From contig JADKGD010000071.1 in assembly GCA_016717145.1 (NCBI GenBank), forward strand, positions 186,001 through 250,000: a DNA stretch of 64,000 bases. Direction: 5' to 3'. The notes beneath the pieces were generated by a model that ran no database searches, had not been told where the DNA came from, and was given only the letters and a program-made list of their open reading frames with translations. Numbering within the stretch: the stretch's first letter is position 1; the number at the start of each line of letters is the position of its first letter. Positions 59,400-64,000 of the stretch are shown here, piece by piece. The translations under genes were made by a program, and so were the position numbers. Origin of the DNA: Saprospiraceae bacterium. GTDB lineage: Bacteria > Bacteroidota > Bacteroidia > Chitinophagales > Saprospiraceae.

Positions 59400-60389
59400 T
59401 TAGACCTTATCCAGCTCCTTTTTTAATTGATCTATAACCATGATCTCAGAGGCATCAACATTATTGAGTTGTGCCAGATACCAGCTCACCCAGTCTCCCA
59501 GATGAACCATGTACATCAACTTTTCAGTTAAAGATTGCCCTTTTGAATAGATTTCGATAACCGTAGATGCATATTGACCGACAATTTGTTTGGTAATGTC
59601 CATGCGTACCTGATTTCTTTTCAGATCATCCCGGTTTCTCAAGAAAATGACAGCCAGGTCTTCGTGTTTTGACTTCCAACCTACCAGTTCGTTATGGTTC
59701 ATTTCTGGTAAGACATGATGCCAGCATAACATTTTACTATTTTCATTTATTTGCTGTCTCCATCTGACGCCAATGGATTCTGCTCTATCTGTAGAGTACA
59801 TAACAGGCATTTTTTTATATAACAATTCAGCAATTTTTGAGGCTTTTTGCATGATGTCGTCCTGTTCAAAAATCAATAGATCTACTGCTGTTCTGATCTG
59901 CTCAATAGATGATTTTGATATCAATCCGAGTTTAAATAATATGTATAATTGTTGGACCAGAGAAAATCCAAGACAAGCCCTTGGTGATGGCCATCCTGAT
60001 GGTAAAATGATATAATCCAAACCTGATTGGCGTGCCAAATCAATGATTTTACCTCCGGATGCAATACAGACTATTTTTGCTTCCGTTTTTAAAGCCTGCT
60101 GCAATGCGGACAGCGTTTCTTCTGTATTACCGGAATAAGAAGATATGATAATTAATGAGTGGGTATTGATATATGTGGGCAGTATATAACCACTTACTAC
60201 ATTAAATGGACATTTGCATTCACCACTTATAATATCTGCTACAAAGGCACCACCGATGCCTGAACCTCCCATGCCTGCCATGATAATGTTCCGGATTTCA
60301 CTCGGATGTGAAAGTATTTTCGCTTCTTCCCCTATTTCTAAAGCTTCTTTGAGTTGTGCTGGAAACTTCTTGATTAATTGGTCCATCAT
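59400..60389 (-). CDS. Bifunctional phosphoglucose/phosphomannose isomerase
   Basis: A 329-residue SIS-domain isomerase. The first SIS domain shows MAGMGGSGIGGAFVADI and SSYSGNTEETLSALQQAL; the second has YSTDRAESIGVRWRQQINENSK and PEMNHNELVGW. It interconverts glucose-6-P, fructose-6-P and mannose-6-P and belongs to the TIGR02128 type. I use the ATG at 60389 because the GTG at 60398 would be only about five bases from the predicted transcript start. The promoter (TTG-N20-TATCTTTG) is good. Length is normal. Confidence 0.92.
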   Translation of the reverse strand: MMDQLIKKFPAQLKEALEIGEEAKILSHPSEIRNIIMAGMGGSGIGGAFVADIISGECKCPFNVVSGYILPTYINTHSLIIISSYSGNTEETLSALQQALKTEAKIVCIASGGKIIDLARQSGLDYIILPSGWPSPRACLGFSLVQQLYILFKLGLISKSSIEQIRTAVDLLIFEQDDIMQKASKIAELLYKKMPVMYSTDRAESIGVRWRQQINENSKMLCWHHVLPEMNHNELVGWKSKHEDLAVIFLRNRDDLKRNQVRMDITKQIVGQYASTVIEIYSKGQSLTEKLMYMVHLGDWVSWYLAQLNNVDASEIMVIDQLKKELDKV

Positions 60390-60409
60390 ATTATACACTT
60401 AATTTTCAA

Positions 60410-60440
60410 CAAAGATACCCGACTTAGCGTTATTGTACAA
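60410..60440 (-). promoter_or_regulatory. Promoter of the isomerase gene
   Basis: On the minus strand TTG (60438-60440), 20 bases, then TATCTTTG (60410-60417), an exact TAnnTTTG match. The spacing equals that of the pnt promoter. The predicted start is near 60403. Confidence 0.6.
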
Positions 60441-60525
60441 TGAATGTTACAAAAAGAAAGAAATAGGTCATATAATTTACTATAAATTAGATCCTTATAT
60501 CACAAATTGTTAACAAATATTTATT

Positions 60526-60543
60526 GGTAAATATTTACCTTTG
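60526..60543 (+). promoter_or_regulatory. ahcY promoter -7 element overlapped by a 14-nt palindrome
   Basis: TACCTTTG (60536-60543) matches TAnnTTTG, 32 bases upstream of the ahcY ATG. The perfect palindrome GGTAAATATTTACC (60526-60539) overlaps it, a position where a bound repressor would block transcription. Confidence 0.5.
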
Positions 60544-60575
60544 CAGTCATTTTAAAAAAGTCTAAATTTTAAATC

Positions 60576-61888
60576 ATGATAAATACAGAAAAAACTTTGG
60601 CCTACAAAGTAAAAGACATTAGTTTAGCTGATTGGGGACGTAAGGAAATTACGCTGGCAGAGGCTGAAATGCCGGGTTTAATGGCTCTCAGAGAAGAGTT
60701 TGGCGCGACTAAACCGCTTAAGGGCGCTCGGGTTGCCGGTTGCCTACACATGACAATCCAGACAGCTGTTTTGATTGAAACACTCATCGCGTTAGGCGCT
60801 GAAGTGTCCTGGTCTTCTTGTAATATCTTCTCTACCCAGGATCATGCTGCAGCAGCAATAGCAGCTGTCGGTATTCCTGTATTTGCCTGGAAAGGGATGA
60901 ATGAAGAAGAATTTGACTGGTGTATTGAGCAAACCCTTTGTGCATTTAAGAATGGTGAACCATTGAATATGATATTGGATGATGGTGGCGACCTTACAAA
61001 TATGGTTTTGATAGATTTCCAGAGTTGGTGGGTAATATTAAAGGTCTTTCAGAGGAAACGACAACAGGAGTACACAGACTTTATGAAAGAGAAAAAAATG
61101 GTACCTTGGTTCTTCCTGCCATTAATATCAACGACTCAGTGACCAAATCTAAATTTGATAATAAATATGGTTGCAAAGAATCTTTGGTAGATTCTATAAG
61201 AAGAGCTACTGATATTATGATGGCTGGAAAAGTCGCAGTTGTTGCAGGTTACGGTGATGTTGGTAAAGGATCTGCAGCCTCCCTCAAAGGTGCCGGGTGC
61301 AGGGTTATCGTTACAGAAATTGATCCTATTTGTGCGCTTCAGGCTGCGATGGACGGGTTTGCAGTAAAAAAAATGGATACTGCCCTGATTGAAGCTAGTA
61401 TAGTTGTTACTGCGACCGGGAATAAGAATATTATCAGAGAAGAACATTTTAGAAAAATGAATGACAAGACTATTGTTTGTAACATTGGCCATTTTGACAA
61501 TGAAATTGATATGGCCTGGTTAAATAAAAATTATGGTCACACTAAAGATCAGATCAAGCCACAGGTAGATTTATATAATATAGAGGGCAAAGACGTCATC
61601 CTGCTTGCAGAAGGTAGATTGGTAAACCTGGGCTGTGCTACCGGCCACCCTTCGTTTGTAATGTCCAATAGCTTTACAAATCAAGTACTTGCTCAATTGG
61701 AATTGTGGCAAAATACTGATAAGTACGAAAACAAAGTATATACTCTTCCAAAACATTTGGATGAAAAAGTTGCCAGGCTTCATCTGTCAAAAATTGGCGT
61801 TGAACTTGAAGAATTATCTCGCGATCAGGCAGATTATATTGGTGTAACCGTACAAGGACCTTATAAACCGGAATACTACAGATATTAA
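60576..61888 (+). CDS. ahcY: Adenosylhomocysteinase (frameshifted)
   Basis: S-adenosylhomocysteine hydrolase of about 437 residues, split by one missing base near 61010-61011: DLTNMVL should continue [12 protein letters not shown]. The pieces are 60576-61142 and 61025-61888. The N-terminal substrate domain has [18 protein letters not shown] and [17 protein letters not shown]; the NAD domain has [19 protein letters not shown], and the C-terminus ends KPEYYRY, typical of AhcY. It removes the methylation by-product SAH and helps recycle methionine. The break is in a short G tract and the rest is intact, so a sequence error is likelier than a true defect. Confidence 0.92.
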
Positions 61889-61928
61889 TTATTTGGTGAA
61901 AACCACTTGATATACTATATTAAATAGG

Positions 61929-61963
61929 CAAAGGCTTGCAATCTCTAAGTTTGCAAGCCTTTG
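61929..61963 (+). terminator. Hairpin after ahcY
   Basis: A perfect 13-bp stem (CAAAGGCTTGCAA with TTGCAAGCCTTTG) closes a 9-base loop, 40 bases after the ahcY stop. It is followed by TGCATTTAT rather than a pure T run, so it could be a terminator or a 3'-end stabiliser. Confidence 0.65.
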
Positions 61964-62305
61964 TGCATTTATAAGCGAGCTGAAGTAGCAATTGTGCCTA
62001 TAAAGTGATTTGTTTATTTTGATCACATTTTTCAAACAATGTTGATGATGCGATATCAGACATAAAACGAAGCCAATTTATTTAATATTGTAATACCCAT
62101 ACCCTAATTTCAATAATTAATTTTTTACACTCCAATGTAGGCAGAACTAGTGCAGCATAACTTATCTACAAAGGAATAATAAAAAATTGTAAACAAAAAA
62201 CAAAGCTTGCACATAGCATAAAATTATTTTTAATATATTGATATACAATATATTAAAAATAATTACTGTTTTTCGAAACAACAAAAAGCATTTCAAAATG
62301 TGTTT

Positions 62306-62419
62306 TTGTCAATCAATTTAAAAGTAGCTTTGTATTCTCAAAACAGACTAAAAGTAATAATGTGGCTTTAATGATAAGAAACAGGCTCTCAAAAAGTTGA
62401 TGGCCTGTTTTCTTTTTTA
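62306..62419 (+). ncRNA. Candidate small RNA unit (orphan promoter and terminator)
   Basis: TTG (62306-62308), 16 bases, then TAGCTTTG (62325-62332), a TAnnTTTG match. About 50 bases later comes an 8-bp hairpin (AAACAGGC at 62379 with GCCTGTTT at 62403) followed by a T-rich tract. The predicted transcript is about 80 bases, near 62339-62419. It contains only a three-codon frame. It is not a known RNA family to me. Confidence 0.4.
62379..62419 (+). terminator. Intrinsic terminator of the candidate small RNA
   Basis: AAACAGGC pairs with GCCTGTTT around a 16-base loop and is followed by TTCTTTTTTA. The loop is large, but stem and U tract are good. Confidence 0.6.
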
Positions 62420-62667
62420 TTGAACAACATATGAGTAAATCAGGAAAAGAAAATTACATGCTGAAAATGGGCTACAGTAACGTTCTTACATTCATATGTA
62501 GGTTGGAAAATTAAATCCATTCTGCATATTTTGAATCAAATATAAAATTAAATACCAACGCTGTTATTTATTTTATTAAGTTTTGTCGAAATATTAAGGT
62601 AGTATTTCTATAAAAAATGAAGAAACCAAACCATATCCTTATCTTTATGATATAAATAAGATTGTGT

Positions 62668-63909
62668 GTGAATTATCTTGAAAACATTTTATTGGCGTTA
62701 GGTTCTATCAAAGCAAATTTACTCAGGTCAATACTCACGCTACTTATTATTGCTGTTGGGATAACCTGTCTGGTGGGGATACTCACCGCTATTGATAGTA
62801 TTTTATTCTCAATGAGTGATAATTTCAACAAATTGGGGGCCAATTCTTTTAGTATTAGGCCACTATCAGAATCCATTCAAAGTACAAACCGAGGAAAAAA
62901 AAGAAAGGCTGCCGATGAAATAAATTTTGATCAGGCAATGGATTTCAAACAATCATTTGTTTATGGTGCTTCTAAAGTTTCCATTGAATCCTTCTGTGAA
63001 GGTAATGCAACTATAAAATATGAAAATGAAAAAACAAATCCAACTATTCGGGTAATCGGAATTGACGAAAATTATATGAATACCTCAGCTTTTGAAATAG
63101 GTGCTGGTAGAAATTTTACCAATACGGAAATATTTTCTACCGCTAATAAAGTTATCTTAGGAAGCGACCTTATTAAAACACTCTTTAAAAATAAGTCTGA
63201 AAAGGCAATTGGCAAAGATATTTATATCAATAGCAATAGATATAAAGTTGTCGGAGCACTAAAGTCAAAGGGTTCTTCTTCAGGTGGGTCAAATGACAAA
63301 AGAGTGTTTATCCCACTATATAATTCAAAGGTGTTATATGGTTACTCCAACAAAGCATATAATATGACTGTTTCAGTTAATCATCCTAATGAAATGGAAG
63401 GTGCCATCAATCATGCTATAGGCGTAATGCGAAATGTTCGTAAACTTTTAGTATCAAAAGAAAATGACTTCGAAATTCGTAAAAGTGACGGAATACTTAA
63501 CAAATTAAAAGAAATGACGACTACTTTGAGACTTAGTACAGTAATCATTGCAATGCTTACATTGCTAGGCGCTTCTATAGGTCTGATGAATATCATGCTT
63601 GTGTCCGTTACTGAAAGAACAAAAGAAATTGGTATCCGTAAAGCTCTGGGTGCCACTCGAAAAAATATTTTATTTCAATTTCTCATTGAAGCTATTGTAA
63701 TTTGTCTAATGGGTGGCATACTTGGCGTTATACTCGGAATCCTTATGGGATTTGGAGTCACAATAATGATGGAAGGGAGTTTTTTTATTCCTTGGAATTG
63801 GATGATACTTGGAATTTCGGTATGTATCATAGTGGGGTTGGTTTCCGGTCTGTATCCGGCATTAAAAGCTTCAAAACTGGATCCGATTGAAGCGCTCAGA
63901 TATGAATAA
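62668..63909 (+). CDS. MacB-like ABC transporter permease
   Basis: A 413-residue permease. The N-terminus (NYLENILLALGSIKANLLRSILTLLIIAVG) is the MacB-type first membrane helix, followed by a periplasmic MacB_PCD-like domain (about residues 45-270) and three C-terminal FtsX helices: TLLGASIGLMNIMLVSVTERTKEIGIRKALGAT, then IVICLMGGILGVILGI, then the last, ending LVSGLYPALKASKLDPIEALRYE. It probably works with an ATP-binding protein and an adaptor, as in efflux or lipoprotein-related systems; neither is in the window. No ATG precedes the conserved N-terminus; I use the GTG at 62668 (a TTG at 62662 is also possible). Confidence 0.9.
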   Translation: MNYLENILLALGSIKANLLRSILTLLIIAVGITCLVGILTAIDSILFSMSDNFNKLGANSFSIRPLSESIQSTNRGKKRKAADEINFDQAMDFKQSFVYGASKVSIESFCEGNATIKYENEKTNPTIRVIGIDENYMNTSAFEIGAGRNFTNTEIFSTANKVILGSDLIKTLFKNKSEKAIGKDIYINSNRYKVVGALKSKGSSSGGSNDKRVFIPLYNSKVLYGYSNKAYNMTVSVNHPNEMEGAINHAIGVMRNVRKLLVSKENDFEIRKSDGILNKLKEMTTTLRLSTVIIAMLTLLGASIGLMNIMLVSVTERTKEIGIRKALGATRKNILFQFLIEAIVICLMGGILGVILGILMGFGVTIMMEGSFFIPWNWMILGISVCIIVGLVSGLYPALKASKLDPIEALRYE

Positions 63910-63968
63910 TTTAACGTTTATCTAAGATAGTTAGAGCCGATATTATATCTTTACACAAATCATAGAAT

Positions 63969-64000
63969 ATGGCATTGTGTAATAATCATTCCGGTAAAGC
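63969..64000 (+). CDS. Possible start of a downstream gene (runs off the window)
   Basis: An ATG at 63969 opens a frame (MALCNNHSGK) that stays open to the end of the window. Only ten codons are visible and I see no clear promoter, so this is speculative. Confidence 0.2.
   Translation, partial: MALCNNHSGK

Larger units (their letters stand above)
61889..62661. other. 773-bp intergenic region with terminator and candidate small RNA
   Basis: It holds the ahcY terminator hairpin (61929-61963), then about 340 bases of AT-rich DNA without an open frame, then a promoter-terminator pair (62306-62419) with no gene between. From 62420 to the permease gene nothing is recognised. Confidence 0.55.

Noticed and set aside
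62360..62375. A three-codon leader peptide (Met-Trp-Leu) as a trp-type attenuator
   Set aside because: Only one Trp codon, no trp genes nearby and no alternative hairpins seen.
1..64000. tRNA, rRNA, CRISPR array, insertion sequence or prophage
   Set aside because: No cloverleaf sequence, repeat-spacer array, transposase or phage structural gene was seen on either strand.

Overview
The window looks like chromosomal DNA from a Bacteroidota bacterium, most likely Saprospiria/Saprospiraceae. The evidence is: AT-rich DNA; almost no Shine-Dalgarno sequences but repeated TAnnTTTG promoter elements; a gliding-motility lipoprotein (GldH-like); a large secreted protein with a type IX secretion C-terminal sorting domain and HYR-like, dockerin-like and cohesin-like modules; DUF1080 (3-keto-glycoside hydrolase type) lipoproteins; and the tiny AURKAIP1/COX24-type basic protein seen in this phylum. 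I found no rRNA, tRNA, CRISPR array, insertion sequence or prophage. This is ordinary core genome with some accessory genes.

Layout. 1-4.1 kb: end of alanine dehydrogenase, an unknown protein, DNA polymerase I. 4.2-10.2 kb: T9SS cargo and a lipoprotein. 10.4-13.8 kb: apaG-gmk-yicC, then HU, a TPR protein and the tiny basic protein. 14.1-17.8 kb: RNase G, a GT-C membrane protein, GldH. 18.1-21 kb: a Gfo/Idh/MocA oxidoreductase with a DUF1080 lipoprotein, then tmk. 21-23.9 kb: three-gene proton-translocating transhydrogenase operon. 24-28.9 kb: two glucosaminidase paralogues flanking an LVIVD-type secreted protein, an AlkA-like glycosylase and RluF. 29-33 kb: DUF937 protein, a DPE2-like 4-alpha-glucanotransferase, a YdeI/DUF1905 protein. 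33.3-38.9 kb: rimP-nusA-infB-DUF2400 operon behind a leader hairpin. 39-45.5 kb: a small cytochrome lipoprotein, glyS, an ACAD10/11-like kinase plus dehydrogenase pair, ligA. 45.6-52.7 kb: an AIM24-like protein, a 1230-residue cytochrome/PA14/propeller/DUF1080 fusion, an MFS carrier and a membrane protein. 52.8-64 kb: rpsU, a flavin reductase, a small outer-membrane-type protein, a beta-CASP nuclease, a GIN-DoxX-lipoprotein operon, an AraC regulator, phosphoglucose/phosphomannose isomerase, ahcY and a MacB-like permease.

Seven genes, including the essential infB, and also ahcY and RNase G, are broken by nine single-base indels, mostly in short homopolymer runs. This is best explained by residual sequencing or assembly error, so each is annotated as one gene. 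I saw no clear new defence or mobile system. The most interesting material is the pair of 3-keto-glycoside-type loci (one with a heme-protein fusion), a 24-nt perfect palindrome, a 14-nt palindrome overlapping the ahcY promoter, an orphan promoter-terminator unit that may encode a small RNA, and an rpsU gene without a Shine-Dalgarno.
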